DNA from: Citreicoccus inhibens
GTDB taxonomy: Bacteria; Myxococcota; Myxococcia; Myxococcales; Myxococcaceae
Assembly: GCF_019039035.1 (NCBI RefSeq)
Contig: NZ_JAHNZT010000001.1
Span: forward strand, 178,049 to 242,048
Direction of reading: 5' to 3'
DNA length: 64,000 nucleotides
The notes under the pieces were generated by a model that worked only from the letters and a program-made list of their open reading frames with translations, was not told the origin of the DNA and ran no database searches. Made by a program: the position numbers and the translations under genes. Positions 49,901 to 56,053 of the stretch are shown here, piece by piece (position 1 is the first letter of the stretch; each line of letters begins with the position of its first letter).

Positions 49901-51797
49901 CATCGAGGAGTGGATCCGCCAGATGGAAGCGCACGGCCAACGCGTGCCCGCGCGGCTGCGGCTGCTCGCGCCCGGCGGCGATGTCCTCAAGCGCGAGGCC
50001 TTCGAGGCCTGGAATCGCGTGGGCGGCGACCACGCCCCGTGGCTGAACGTCTACGGCCCCACCGAGTGCACCATCACCTCGGCCACCTGCGACATCCCGG
50101 GCCCCGAGGGCGTGGGCGCCGACGCGACGTTCCCCATCGGGCGCCCCATCCCTCGCGTCCGCTTCTATCTGCTGGATGAGCAGGGCGAGCCGGTGCTGCC
50201 GGGCCTGCCGGGCCGCGTGTTCATTGGCGGCGCGGCGCTGTCGCGCGGCTACCTGGGCGCACCGGACCTCACGGCCGAGCGCTTCCTGCCGGATCCATTC
50301 GCGTCCGAGCCCGGCGCGCGCCTGTACCACACGGGCGATCTCGCCCGTCAGCAGCCGGATGGGCGCCTGCGCTTCCTCGGCCGCGCGGACCACCAGGTGA
50401 AGATTCGCGGCTTCCGCATCGAGCTGGCCGAAATCGAAGCCTGCTTGCGCCGCTTCGCGGGCGTGGAGGAGGCCGTCGTGGTGGCGCGCACCGGCACCGC
50501 GGGGCAGACGCAGTTGTGCGCATACCTCCAGGCCTCGCCCGCCACCGTGCGCGCGGAGGCCCTGCGGCAGCACGTGGGCGCGCAGCTCCCGGCCTACATG
50601 GTGCCGGCGGACTTCGTGGTGCTGGAGGCCCTGCCCGTCAACGCGAACGGCAAGGTGGATCGCCACGCGCTGCCCGCGCCCGAGTCACTGGCGCCGCCCC
50701 CGCCGGCCATTCCCGTCGAGAGCGCGCCGGCCGAGCGACACGAGACGCCCTTCCGCTCCACGCTGGAGATGGCGCTGGGCCGGCTGTGGCGCGAGGTGCT
50801 CGGCCGCCCGGAGGTGCGCGCGGACGACGACTTCTTCCTGCTGGGCGGCGACTCCATCCTCGCCATGCGTCTGTTGGGGCGCATGGAAGAGGAGCTGGGC
50901 ATGCCCGTGCCGCTGGCCACCCTCTTCCAGTACCCGATGCTGAAGGAGACCACGGACGCGGTGCGTGAGCTGCTGGAAGAGGGCCCGCCGCGCACCAGCG
51001 TGGTGTCCCTGTCCGGTCCGAGCACGCCCGCGGACGCGCCGCCCGTCTTCCTCTTCCACCCGGCCGACGGCGAGCTGCACTACTACCGTCACCTCACCCC
51101 GCTGCTGGAGCCGCGCCTGCGCTGCTACGGCATCCAGGCGCCGGAGACGGTGACGAAGCACGGCCACGCCACCTTCGACGAGCGGCTGGCCGCCTACGCG
51201 CGAGACATCCGCGAGGTGCAGCCCCACGGACCGTATCGACTCCTGGGCTACTCGTATGGCGGATACCCGGCCCTCGGCGTCGCCGCGCTGCTGGAGGCCG
51301 CGGGAGAGAGCGTGGAGGTGCTCGCGATGGTGGACTCGCTGCCCGCGCTCGACGGCGCAAGCAAGCCGGAGGATCCGGTGCGCGCCATGGCGGACGAGTT
51401 CAACGTGCTGGACGCCGCATTGGAGGCGGAGCTGGCCACGCTGAACGAGGCCAGGCGATGGGAGCGCGTGGCCGAACTCGGGCGAGAGCGCGGCATGTTG
51501 GCCCCCCACTTCGAGGGGCGAGACCTGCGGCGCATCTGGCGCGTGCTGGGCGAGGTCTTGGTGCCGCAGGTGATGGGCTGGAAGGTGCCCACCTTGCGCG
51601 CGCGCGTGGTGCTGTTCGCCAGCGCCGCGTCCCGCGCCGAGCAGGGAGAGCGGCTCGGCTGGGAGCGCCACCTGGAGCCGGCGCGCCTGGAGTGCGTGGC
51701 GCTGCCGGGTTCTCACTTCGGCACGCTCCAGTCGCCCAATGTGGACGCCCTGGCGCGGCGGGTGCTGGCCCGGGTGGGCGCGGGGGAGGCGACGTGA
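34956..51797 (+). CDS. Five-module non-ribosomal peptide synthetase with C-terminal thioesterase
   Basis: This 5613-residue protein has the order C-A-T, five times, then TE. Condensation second-His positions (HHxxxDG): 180, 1245, 2310 (HHLVADA), 3354 and 4417 (SHLVNDG). Carrier Ser: 1056, 2121, 3165, 4226 and 5300. Thioesterase nucleophile: Ser5433 in GYSYGG, with a late His in GSHFG. Signature codes read by eye on the PheA frame, with the last Lys assumed: A1 DIWEVGADIK, A2 DIWEVIADTK, A3 DMEVVGTINK, A4 DLTKVGEVGK (Asn-type), A5 DAESAGVITK. No epimerisation or methylation domain is present. Module 1 starts with a C domain, so an acyl or other starter may be attached. The start at 34956 is the first with protein-like sequence; the upstream in-frame codons lie inside the previous gene. 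The product is a predicted pentapeptide, X-X-X-Asn-X. Confidence 0.93.
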   Translation: MTSPSDLDSLDPAAKRALLQQLLGRQSPRANSADAPRATGPTRRPADAPAVLSPAQERMWFLHQLRPGTATYVVPWAAELRGPVGLGRLDAALRRLLERHAALRSRFPEDGGRPRLDFLPVPARVLDVEEVPGSGDEGPWAVRLKEAASRPFDLEHGPLYRFRLLRDSSPRHVLVLAFHHLVTDGASINVLMRELAVLLAAATRGEAPSLAPLPLELADVSAWQRTPAASEREPELLAYWKRRLDGAPQHLDLATDLPRPAQRSDRGALTERLSLPAALVESLRAFSREQQVSPFMTAQAAFAALMYRYTRQDDFCVGTPVSGRPHPSTEGLVGLFVNTVVLRTQVSPADDFAALLGRTRATTLEALAHQELPFDRLVQALGVERSLSHSPLFQVMFDLYQVEHSLAGAFPGARDVPLDTGACEFDLHLTLIESTSGFELYARYSTDLFLAHTVRRLLGHYLQLLGHALRAPHTRLDALTLLSLDERAQVLQDASPPRQPFPLASVFPEHFDAQVARSPDAVALTTPGGARWTYAALAADTRRAARRMVVQGVGPDIIVGVLGQRSEATVRALLAVHQAGGAYLPLDARLPPERLATLLTESRAPFVLALGESGPVLDEVLARLPEASRPRVLTLDGAEAESTAPLAPRATPDTLAYVLFTSGSTGTPKGVMIPHRGMLNHLLGMRAALDLGPGDVVAQIAALSFDISIWQMLGALVGGGSTHLIDDDTVRDAPRLARALEEGRATVMEMVPSVLQNILDGAAPDAAFPDMRWVVLGGEPVPPALCRAWMARCPACRVADAYGPTEGSDIASLHFVQTPPDGTFTPIGRPKANMEVYVLDEALQPVPRGVPGELYLGGLGVARGYVGRPDLTAERFVPHPFSAEPGARLYRSGDLGRWLPEGLLQFVARADLQVKVRGVRIELGEVEAALASLPGVRHAAVTVQRRAVDDAWLVAWVVPSSADARIEDLQHSLSRLLPSFMLPSRWLSRDSLPLTSTGKVDRKALASLHLDDSALPSSGGPPRGHVETLLSHLFLQVLSLHSIERDSSFFHLGGHSLSATRLVSRIRHAFGVQLPLASLFASPSVASLARELTRLQGAPVDVPAPAPRPANEPLALSPAQERLWFIQQLHPDSGAYHIPQAVEVKGAVDTDALDAALRLLLERHPVLRMTVASHQGQPRASLSEVPSRALQVERVETQARDASWMEQRLLQESWRPFSLEQGPLYRFLMLQTGGGVSVLLLVFHHLVVDGLSLDILMRELGAAYADASIGEMPSLPSVPLQYFDVAAWQRSEPLLAREDAQLGYWKHQLAGVPDVLQLPTDKARPAVLTHQGASTGMQAVPAELAEAVQGLAREHRATPFMVLYAAFAALLYRYSQQEDFCVGTPVSGRTHPATEGVVGLMANTVALRTRLDGGTSFSALLAQVRDTTLGALAHQDVPFERLVRALGVERGLGHAPLFQVLFDLHRAQGSLTEAFRGLRARPVPVDVRASPFDLALSVLEGPTGFELTLRYSGELFEPGTAHAFVAHYLQLLARAVASPGTPVARLSLLAPDARAQVLVPARSPAPDFDLGTCLPERIAAHARRTPGQVALASSQTRWTYAALEEHTTRAARRLRAQGVTTESVVAVLGQRSEATVRAVLSLHKVGAAYLPLDTQLPPARLAQLLAESRAPFVLPLEGAGASLDAVLSELPASQRPRGVTLDGLETESAEPLVPNATPTTLAYALFTSGSTGTPKGVMVDHRGMLNHLLGMQQGLGMGPDDVLAQTAPLSFDISIWQMLGSLVAGGTTFVVEDEVVREPPRLAAALQQAGVTVSELVPSLLQAVLEDSPEGALNGLRKMVTIGEALTPATCRAWFERYPRIPLVNAYGPAECADTASLHTMHAPPSGASTPIGAPKANMELYVLDAGLQPVPRGVPGELYIGGTGVGRGYLGRPDLTAERFVPHPFSAEPGARLYRTGDRGRWNADGTLAFLGRVDFQVKVRGMRLELGEVEAALASLPGVRHAAVTARTPRPGDTQLVAWVVPSSADARIEDLQHSLSRILPSFMLPSRWLSRDSLPLTSTGKVDRKALASLHLDDSALPSSGGPPRGHVETLLSHLFLQVLSLHSIERDSSFFHLGGHSLSATRLVSRIRHAFGVQLPLASLFASPSVASLARELTRLQESAVELAGPTPRPEGAAPALSPAQERLWFVHQLQPDSAAYNVGQAAEWTGATDANALDAALRWLLERHPVLRTVVASHEGQPRAEFAPVPSRVLRVEEFAEGSDARTRMARRISEEADRPFELERGPLYRALLLRTNDTHHMLVLVFHHLVADALSAGILMHELGAAHAALEAGHAPALPPVALHHTDLATWQRSEPVRARDEAQLDYWKTQLAGAPDVLTLPTDKPRPAVLTHRGDNTGFHPLPASLAEGIRALCRQHQVTPYIVMSAAFAALLHRYSQQEDFCLGTLVSGRTHEALESVVGTLTNTVVLRTRVEPSAPFTTLLGQVRATTLEALAHQDVSFEQVVQSLGVERSSSRAPLAQVMFDLHRTELSAASGFHTLGARRVPIETWTCEADLFLTAIEVGDGFEVYFQYSTDLFEPATMERLRNHYVRLLAHAVASPATPVAELSLLSPAEREQVLRTFNATARPYPEDATLASLFETQVERTPDALAVVAPQGSLTFRELHMRASKLAARLAAQGAGPEVVVGLCLERSPDAVVALLGIFLSGAGCLPLEATHPAARRATLLRQSRARLVVSRPSLFAEVELGVPCVSPEGDADALPAPRPPGAANLAYVLYTSGSTGEPKGAELTHGNIVHAFAAFDATYATQPGDRWASSGSLSFDMHLEELLFSLTRGACTVLREVGPLGLGHDLREHRITHAVLTPSSLATALEEPGALEAFRTLKVLVTGGEVLPDALVKQLAFTQGRLLNTYGPIETSINVTAEVTRPDRPVRLGRPLDRCRLYVLDARGEPVPPGVPGELFIAGTGLGRGYRDRPDLTAERFVPDPFSDVPGGRLYRTGDRVRWLADGTLTFLGRADFQVKVRGVRVELEEVEAALLRQPGVRQAGVVVRGSQRDTRLEAFVVIEGSGVEKLRDALARALPDALVPTRFFAVPSLPFTTSGKVDRRALAALPVPEFERAESEGEPPRGPVEVLLAQLFGQVLGVPQVRREDDFFHLGGHSLAATRLVARVRAALAVDLPLVAFFTEPTVAGLAREVAERRGKSFGMPAPQPLAPDAERTLSPAQERLWFIQQLHPDSRAYHLSEAVELEGPLDAAALDAALRWLLERHAVLRLTVASRGGRPVPVQNPVPTTVLALDTLGTEENSAASRLRWMRDAVHAAFDLERGPLYRFRLLRAAPEQHVLLLTFHHLVVDGLSLDVLSRELGEAHAALQQHRAPSTPPVRLEHADVAAWQRSAPVLARDEAQLDYWKHRLAGVPGVLKLTPDKPRPATPTFAGAITADHPLPASTVQALDALCHARGVTPYMVLYAAFAALLHRYTGQEDFCVGTPVSGRTHPATEGVVGLLLNTVALRTQVTSETTFAALLTQVRDTVLEALAHQDVPLDRVVHALGVERSTSAAPLFQVMFDLVRVEQGLANAFPHLRAKTLRPELLTSPFDFSLWVASAGEGQTLALRYGTELYEDTTAERLLGHYARLLEHALASPSTPVGALEVLPSAERHAVLTAWNDTHADYPREATLGALFTEQAKRTPEAVALRAGDTQLRFRELEARSNQLARHLRRMGVRRQTLVGLFLHRSVDLVVALLGVLKAGGAYVPLEPSHPASRLAFVLEDTGATVLLTEDALVDTLPASQQLVLCLDSEWARTAGREDDGPLAPEAHAGDLAYLLYTSGSTGQPKGVMVEHRGVVNYLTWAQRAYAVAAGEGAPVHSSLAFDLTVTSLLAPLLAGRPVELVPEEDGVEGLAAALRARGDFSLVKLTPSHLQLLSAQLTASERSGRTRAFVIGGEALTAQAVQSWRHHAPATRLINEYGPTETVVGCCAHTVGADTPEEGTVPIGRPIANTRLYVLDAALRPVATGAPGELFIGGDGVARGYWQRPALTAERFIPDAFSSEPGARLYRTGDRVRLRPSGELEYLGRTDFQVKVRGHRVEPGEVEAALCALPGVEAACVVLRNDGATGPRLVGYLTGTEPGLDTQALRDALTQRLPAHLVPTVLVEMKALPLTHNGKVDRDALPAPEEAAGSEDFLPPTTPTEVALAELWRELLGVRRVGARDDFFELGGHSLLSVQLSARAREQFGVELPVAALFATPTLAALAARIDALPRTLAAMTHRARETSGPVPASLVQERLWYALQLPEAPPFVVIAVLVLEGPLDASRLEAALEAVLERNATLRSTFHLEGNALLTREHPIARPVLVRTELAHLSPAEAMEAARALAVRHDRAHFDVEHGPLYRFELARLASDGTGHALIVAMSHLVNDGIGLGGFFQELAAAYREANAGHLPLLAPAPHPYADFARWQREPKHLHDVDAALESWKQALANAPPVLDLPLDFARRAPALNANMRPEPLTLASEHWTALQALARSEGVSAFTAVLALVQLWLHRLSAQPNVVVASPFSGRVLPGTEQQVGFFANVLPLCTEVAGAPSFRALLRRVWSVVGHATEHQEVPFKRIADAVQPDPQRSAPPLAQALLLLDSPGALDFAGLGATYLEGDSVIPAYDVVVQLIERPEGGTVGVLATDSALFAPGTARRMARALEQLLSEVIRAPDVSLPRLSLLSPEQRAHALTSLDGGPQDVPPGACVHTLFEAQVRRSPHAPAVAHGDSTWSYAELNARANLLAARLLAQGLQPEERVGVVMEPSNQGMAALLGILKAGGAYVPLDAGWPEPRKRSVLSRSGVRRMWVDAEVLASHAEWVAHVEVPPQPDTVAEDLAPGPRPVANSQLAYIVFTSGSTGEPKGVMVEHRSVVNHNVALARRFGLRPGDRMLQFAPLSFDAAAEDLYPPLVVGATVVMRSGLVPAHTMTPYLEEMGITIISLPPTYIEEWIRQMEAHGQRVPARLRLLAPGGDVLKREAFEAWNRVGGDHAPWLNVYGPTECTITSATCDIPGPEGVGADATFPIGRPIPRVRFYLLDEQGEPVLPGLPGRVFIGGAALSRGYLGAPDLTAERFLPDPFASEPGARLYHTGDLARQQPDGRLRFLGRADHQVKIRGFRIELAEIEACLRRFAGVEEAVVVARTGTAGQTQLCAYLQASPATVRAEALRQHVGAQLPAYMVPADFVVLEALPVNANGKVDRHALPAPESLAPPPPAIPVESAPAERHETPFRSTLEMALGRLWREVLGRPEVRADDDFFLLGGDSILAMRLLGRMEEELGMPVPLATLFQYPMLKETTDAVRELLEEGPPRTSVVSLSGPSTPADAPPVFLFHPADGELHYYRHLTPLLEPRLRCYGIQAPETVTKHGHATFDERLAAYARDIREVQPHGPYRLLGYSYGGYPALGVAALLEAAGESVEVLAMVDSLPALDGASKPEDPVRAMADEFNVLDAALEAELATLNEARRWERVAELGRERGMLAPHFEGRDLRRIWRVLGEVLVPQVMGWKVPTLRARVVLFASAASRAEQGERLGWERHLEPARLECVALPGSHFGTLQSPNVDALARRVLARVGAGEAT
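37721..38242 (+). repeat. Module 1 copy of a near-identical NRPS segment
   Basis: This is the end of A1 and all of T1. The same DNA recurs exactly 3195 bases later (40916-41437). Only a short patch near 37781-37812 differs strongly, with a few single changes elsewhere. From about 37813 the coding strand is very rich in TCC, CTC and CGC codons, unlike the rest of the gene. Confidence 0.9.
40916..41437 (+). repeat. Module 2 copy of a near-identical NRPS segment
   Basis: This is the partner of 37721-38242, at a constant 3195-base (1065-codon) offset, covering the end of A2 and all of T2. The protein differs only at the divergent patch and a Leu-to-Ile change (SRLLPS against SRILPS). The linker after T then diverges at once. 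The pattern fits recent duplication or gene conversion. Confidence 0.9.
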
Positions 51798-51800
51798 GCG

Positions 51801-52589
51801 CTACCGCATCCGCGACTCGAGCCACGCCTTGGTGAAGATGTTGGCGTCCAGCGGCGCCAACTCCACCTCTTCGTAGCGGACGAGCATCTGCGAGCCCTGC
51901 TGCTCGTCCGTCTCCAGCACCTCGCGGTAGTGCAGCACCTGCTGCTGCGACACCGGGTCCTTGAAGCGCTGGTAGCTGCGCACGATGTCGGTGCGCAGCG
52001 GCTTGCCCGAGGGCGCGTACCCCACGCGCTTGACGATGTTGTTCTGAGGATCCACCCACAGGCGCAAGAGGGCGAAGGGCACGGTGCCGTTCGGATCCTT
52101 CGCGGTCAGCAAGAGCTTGCGGTAGGCCACCCCGCTGACGCTCTCCTGCCCCTCCTCCGCGGCGGTGTAGTCCTCCGCCAGCCGCGAGCGATCAAAGTCC
52201 GTCTCGCACGCGAACGTGGTGAGCACGTTGGTGCGCTGGGTGGTTCGACGCCACGCCCCCGTCCCCGGGTCGTACTCCCAGAGGTTGCGCCCGATGCGCA
52301 GGTAGCCCTGGCCCGCCAGGTGCGCCGGCTGCGTGGACACGAAGAGCAGCTCGCGCGTCTTCTCGCGGCGGTAGACGTTCACCTCCAGCGCCCGCTTGGT
52401 GCCGTCCTTCTTCGTCTCGAACATGCGGACGACGCCCTTGTAGTCGCTGGCGAAGGACATCTTCTCGTCGATGTGGCGCAGGAGCGCCTCGGGCGCGAGC
52501 TTCGCCTCGGCCTCCGCCGCGGCGCCCACGGCGGGCAGCAGCAGCGCGATTCCAAGCAGGACAGCGGACACCCGGGGACGTGCGTGCAT
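51801..52589 (-). CDS. LolA-like outer-membrane lipoprotein-sorting family protein
   Basis: This 262-residue protein has a clear signal peptide (SAVLLGIALLLPAVGAAAEA). The body shows the LolA-like (PF17131-type) beta pattern: KMSFASDYKGVVRMFETKKDGTKRALEVNVYRREKTRELLFVSTQPAHLAGQGYLR when read in parts, then IGRNLWEYDPGTGAWRRTT and LRLWVDPQNNIVKRVGY. Such proteins chaperone lipids or hydrophobic molecules across the periplasm. It overlaps the FtsX permease upstream (TGATG) and ends 3 bases from the convergent NRPS. It probably works with the two permeases. Confidence 0.85.
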   Translation of the reverse strand: MHARPRVSAVLLGIALLLPAVGAAAEAEAKLAPEALLRHIDEKMSFASDYKGVVRMFETKKDGTKRALEVNVYRREKTRELLFVSTQPAHLAGQGYLRIGRNLWEYDPGTGAWRRTTQRTNVLTTFACETDFDRSRLAEDYTAAEEGQESVSGVAYRKLLLTAKDPNGTVPFALLRLWVDPQNNIVKRVGYAPSGKPLRTDIVRSYQRFKDPVSQQQVLHYREVLETDEQQGSQMLVRYEEVELAPLDANIFTKAWLESRMR

Positions 52590-53887
52590 CACAGGGACTC
52601 CATGGCGGAACGGGGAGAAAGAGAAGCCGCCTTCAGCGCGGGGAGGATGGAAGCCAGCCCCGCGCCCAGCGTCACGACGAGCACCGCGACGAGCGCGTGC
52701 GCCAGGGCCGGGGCGAGCGGAAGGGTACCACTGAAGAACACGGTGGCGAGCGCATCGGGCAGGGGCAACACGTCACGCAGCAGCACGCCCAGGCCCGCCG
52801 CGGCGCCCGCGCCCAGCGACGAGGCGAGCAGCCCCAGCACCAGCCCCTCCAGCACGAAGGCCGTCACCACCGCGCCGCGCTGCATGCCCATGGCGCGCAG
52901 CGTGCCAATCTCGCGCTGCCGCTCGCGCACCGCCACGCTCAGCGAGACGAAGAGGCCCACGCCCACCACGGCGAACACCACCGCGCCCACCAACACCAGC
53001 AGCACGCCGAGCCCCTGGTCCACGAACTCCAGGAACGAGGCCTCGTCCTCCCACGAGCTGACGTCCACCTTCTGGCCCACCCAGCCCTCGCGCAGGAGCG
53101 GCGCCAGCTTGTCGCCGTAGGCCTCGTGCGACGCGGGCAGCACGTGGAGGCCCGACTCGCGCAGCCCATCGCGAACGCGCGTGGCCAGCGCGTCCAGGTC
53201 CGTGCCCTCGCCGCACATGAGCTGCACCACGCTGGCGGCCTCGGCGCGATAGCCGTACAGCTCGCGCAGCGTCGCGTTGGAGACGAGCAGGCCCGCCGAC
53301 TCGCCCAGCGCACCGGCGCGCTCCAGCACGGCCACCACCTCCAGGTCCACGGCGTTGCGCCGGCTGCCCGGCATCTGCACGTACAACGTCGCCAGGTCTC
53401 CAATCTTCACGTGCAGCTTGTCCGCCAGCGGCGCGGACAGCGCCACCGTGCGCCGGCGGGACAGGCTCTCCATGCTGCCGGCCCGCAGTCGGAAGTGTGC
53501 CAGGGACGCGCGCTCCTGCTCGGCGTCCAGGCTCATCAAGAAGGAGCGCACGCGGCGCGCCCCGGCTCCGGCGGTCGCCACGCCTCGGCCTCGCTCGCGC
53601 ACGACACAGCCCGCGGGCAAGCGCGACGTCAGCGCGCTGCGCACCGGGCGCGTATCCCCCATCACCGGGAAGAGGGAGTCGGGGTTCTCCTTGAAGTAGC
53701 CTCCCACGTTGAGATCGCCGCTGATCCACGTGCGCACGGCCTCGCGCTGCGCCGCCGCGACGCCCGCCTTCAGCGCCATCACGCCCACCAGCACCGCGCT
53801 GGCTCCGGCCAGCACGGCCACGAGCAGCAGGCCTCGCTCGCGATGGGCCAGCACGCTGCGCCAGACGATTTGAAGAAGCGCTCGCAT
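52589..53887 (-). CDS. FtsX/LolCE-type ABC transporter permease (second)
   Basis: The protein has 432 residues. One membrane helix lies near the N-terminus (GLLLVAVLAGASAVLVGVMALK). A large periplasmic domain (about 45-260) and three C-terminal helices follow, beginning FLEFVDQGLGVLLVLVGAVVF and with the motif VRERQREIGTLRAMGMQRGAVV, typical of MacB/LolC/FtsX proteins. It starts 5 bases after the first permease gene and overlaps the LolA-like gene. No ATP-binding gene lies in the operon, so the ATPase must come from elsewhere or be missing. Confidence 0.88.
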   Translation of the reverse strand: MRALLQIVWRSVLAHRERGLLLVAVLAGASAVLVGVMALKAGVAAAQREAVRTWISGDLNVGGYFKENPDSLFPVMGDTRPVRSALTSRLPAGCVVRERGRGVATAGAGARRVRSFLMSLDAEQERASLAHFRLRAGSMESLSRRRTVALSAPLADKLHVKIGDLATLYVQMPGSRRNAVDLEVVAVLERAGALGESAGLLVSNATLRELYGYRAEAASVVQLMCGEGTDLDALATRVRDGLRESGLHVLPASHEAYGDKLAPLLREGWVGQKVDVSSWEDEASFLEFVDQGLGVLLVLVGAVVFAVVGVGLFVSLSVAVRERQREIGTLRAMGMQRGAVVTAFVLEGLVLGLLASSLGAGAAAGLGVLLRDVLPLPDALATVFFSGTLPLAPALAHALVAVLVVTLGAGLASILPALKAASLSPRSAMESL

Positions 53888-53892
53888 GGCGT

Positions 53893-55941
53893 CTAGTCCT
53901 CGCTCCGCCGCATGGCCACACCGGGCGCCACCGAGCTGCCCCGCCACGCGGGCACCAGCGCGGACAGCACCACCACCGCCGTCACCCCGAGCACCACCAC
54001 CGCCGTGGCGCTCGGCATCAGCTCGGGCCTCAGCACGGGGCCGCCCAGGAAGAACTGGAGCGCGCTGTTCTGGATGGCGATGCCCTGCCCGGTCCAGACC
54101 CGAAGCAGCCCCGCACCCACCAACGCGCCCACCACGCTGCCCGCGCCGCCCAACAGGAGCCCCTCCAGGAGCAGCGACGCGAAGACCTCGCTGCGCTGCA
54201 TGCCCAGCGCCCGCAGGGTGCCCACCTCGCCCACGCGCTGCCTCGCGAGCAGCAGGAGCGTGCCCGCGGACACCAGCGCCACGAACAGCGCGAGCAAGAG
54301 CGCGAACAGGCTCAGCACCACCTGCGTCATCCCCACCAGCCCCGCGAGGATTCCGCCCGCCTCCTGCCACCCCACGCTGGCCAGCTCCACCTCGCCCGGC
54401 AGCGCCGCGATGCGGGGCGCCAGCTCCTCCGCCGAGGCCCCCGGCGCCAGCAGCACCGCGGCGTGCATGGCGCTGCCGTGATTCAGCTCGTCCTCGGTGA
54501 AGGTGTCGGGTGGCGCGCGCGCGCCTCGGAAGGAGAGCTGGGTCCCCGAGGACGTGGTGCGCGCTTCCCCCTCCACCACCTCGGGAGGCTGAAAGGCGTC
54601 CAGGGACTGTCGCCCCAAGGCTTCGTCCTTCTGCATGCCGAAGGTCTCCAGCAACTGCTGGGTCTCCGCGTTCTGCGCCCGCGTGAGTCGGCCCGAGAGC
54701 TGGCGCGCCGACACGAGGTCCACCAGGCTCACCGCGTTGGCTCGCCCGTCATCGCCCCCGAGGCCCTGGAAGCGGAACGTCCCCCACAGCCGCATCGGAA
54801 TCGCCGGGCCCTGCTCCAGCGGATTGCGCAGGACGAGCGTGTCGCCCGGCCGCAGTCGGTAGAGCGGCAGGTGGGGCGCCAGCTCGGCATAGAACTGGCC
54901 GTAGCGCGCGTCGAAGTTCGCATCGTCCAAGGCCAGGAAGCGCGCCAGCAGCGCGGGCAGCTCCCCGTCGCCGCCCAGCACGCGGGCCAGCGCGGCCTGA
55001 AGCGCGGTGGCGCGCTCCACGTCCAGGCGCGCGAGCAGGTCCGGAATCTCCTCCGTGTTGCGCGTCACCAGGGTGCGCAGCCGCTCGTCTTCCGCGAAGG
55101 TGGCGCCGCGCTCCCGCTCGCGGTTCAGTTCGTCCAGCCGTGCCGCGATGGGCAGCTTGAAGCTCTGCTCGTAGGTCGCCTGTCCCATCAGGAGCCCACG
55201 CGCGCCCGCGGGAGGCAGCTGCCCGGTGACCAATTCGAAGCGAGGGAACGCACGCGCGAAGCGAGGCAGGTCCGTGCCCAGGTAGTCCACCGACAGCTCT
55301 TCGCCCTCGCCCGCCTGACGGGCCACCTTGTTCTCCAGCACCTCCAACACGTCCTGCGGGGACTCGGTGAAGTGCGCCCAGAAGGCGGGCATGGACGCGG
55401 CCCGGAGCGCGCTCAGGTCATCGGCGTCCACCGGGTCATCCACGAAGGCCTCGGTGCGACGACGCGAGTCGCGCGCCACACCCTCCAGGGTGCGCCGCAG
55501 GTCTTCCCCCAGGCGCCTGAGCCGCGCGTCGCGCTCCGCGGAAGCCGGCGCGCGCGACGCGGCACGCAGCACCGCCAGCTTGTCGTCCAGCGAGTTGCCC
55601 CGGAAGGTGGAGCCCATCCCCAGCTCCAACGGCACCACGTCGCGCACGCCCGGCAGCGCGCGCAGCGAGGACTCCGCGACGGCGTAGTCCGGCATGGGCA
55701 CCAGCTCCGGAACGCCTCCGGGTCCCGGCACCACCGAAGGCGACTCGGGCGAGGACGCGACATAGACCTGGAGGTCCCCCGCCCCGCTCTCGATGAGGCT
55801 GCGCCGCGTGCCGTCATGGATGCTGCGCATGAGCGAGGCGCCCGGCGTCAGCAGCGCGGCGGCGCCGGCCGCCAGGAACCCCACCACCCAGCTCCGGGGT
55901 CGAGACACCACGCCTTGAAGAGTGAGCCACCACAGCGTCAC
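53893..55941 (-). CDS. FtsX/LolCE-type ABC transporter permease (first, large periplasmic domain)
   Basis: This 682-residue protein starts at GTG 55941 with AGGAG 5 bases upstream; a GTG at 55965 is an alternative. After one N-terminal helix (SWVVGFLAAGAAALLTPG) comes a very large periplasmic domain of about 430 residues, twice that of the partner. The C-terminal helices carry LLLLARQRVGEVGTLRALGMQRSEVFAS, the FtsX-family coupling motif. The pair with LolA-like protein resembles lipoprotein- or polymer-releasing exporters. The 112-base gap to the adenylation-ketoreductase gene suggests co-transcription with it. Confidence 0.88.
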   Translation of the reverse strand: MTLWWLTLQGVVSRPRSWVVGFLAAGAAALLTPGASLMRSIHDGTRRSLIESGAGDLQVYVASSPESPSVVPGPGGVPELVPMPDYAVAESSLRALPGVRDVVPLELGMGSTFRGNSLDDKLAVLRAASRAPASAERDARLRRLGEDLRRTLEGVARDSRRRTEAFVDDPVDADDLSALRAASMPAFWAHFTESPQDVLEVLENKVARQAGEGEELSVDYLGTDLPRFARAFPRFELVTGQLPPAGARGLLMGQATYEQSFKLPIAARLDELNRERERGATFAEDERLRTLVTRNTEEIPDLLARLDVERATALQAALARVLGGDGELPALLARFLALDDANFDARYGQFYAELAPHLPLYRLRPGDTLVLRNPLEQGPAIPMRLWGTFRFQGLGGDDGRANAVSLVDLVSARQLSGRLTRAQNAETQQLLETFGMQKDEALGRQSLDAFQPPEVVEGEARTTSSGTQLSFRGARAPPDTFTEDELNHGSAMHAAVLLAPGASAEELAPRIAALPGEVELASVGWQEAGGILAGLVGMTQVVLSLFALLLALFVALVSAGTLLLLARQRVGEVGTLRALGMQRSEVFASLLLEGLLLGGAGSVVGALVGAGLLRVWTGQGIAIQNSALQFFLGGPVLRPELMPSATAVVVLGVTAVVVLSALVPAWRGSSVAPGVAMRRSED

Positions 55942-56053
55942 GAGGACTCCTGAACCGGCGGCCACCGCCGTGCGACATCCACCATCGAGAGCGTCCGCTC
56001 ACCCGCGGCGGACGGTACACCGACCCCAGAGACACGAGCCACCGCGCTCCGCC

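Noticed and set aside
46725..50666. A 1313-codon open frame antisense to the NRPS
   Set aside because: It is Arg/Ala/His/Gly/Val-rich with no domain, a mirror of G+C-rich codon bias; the NRPS motifs are unmistakable on the other strand.
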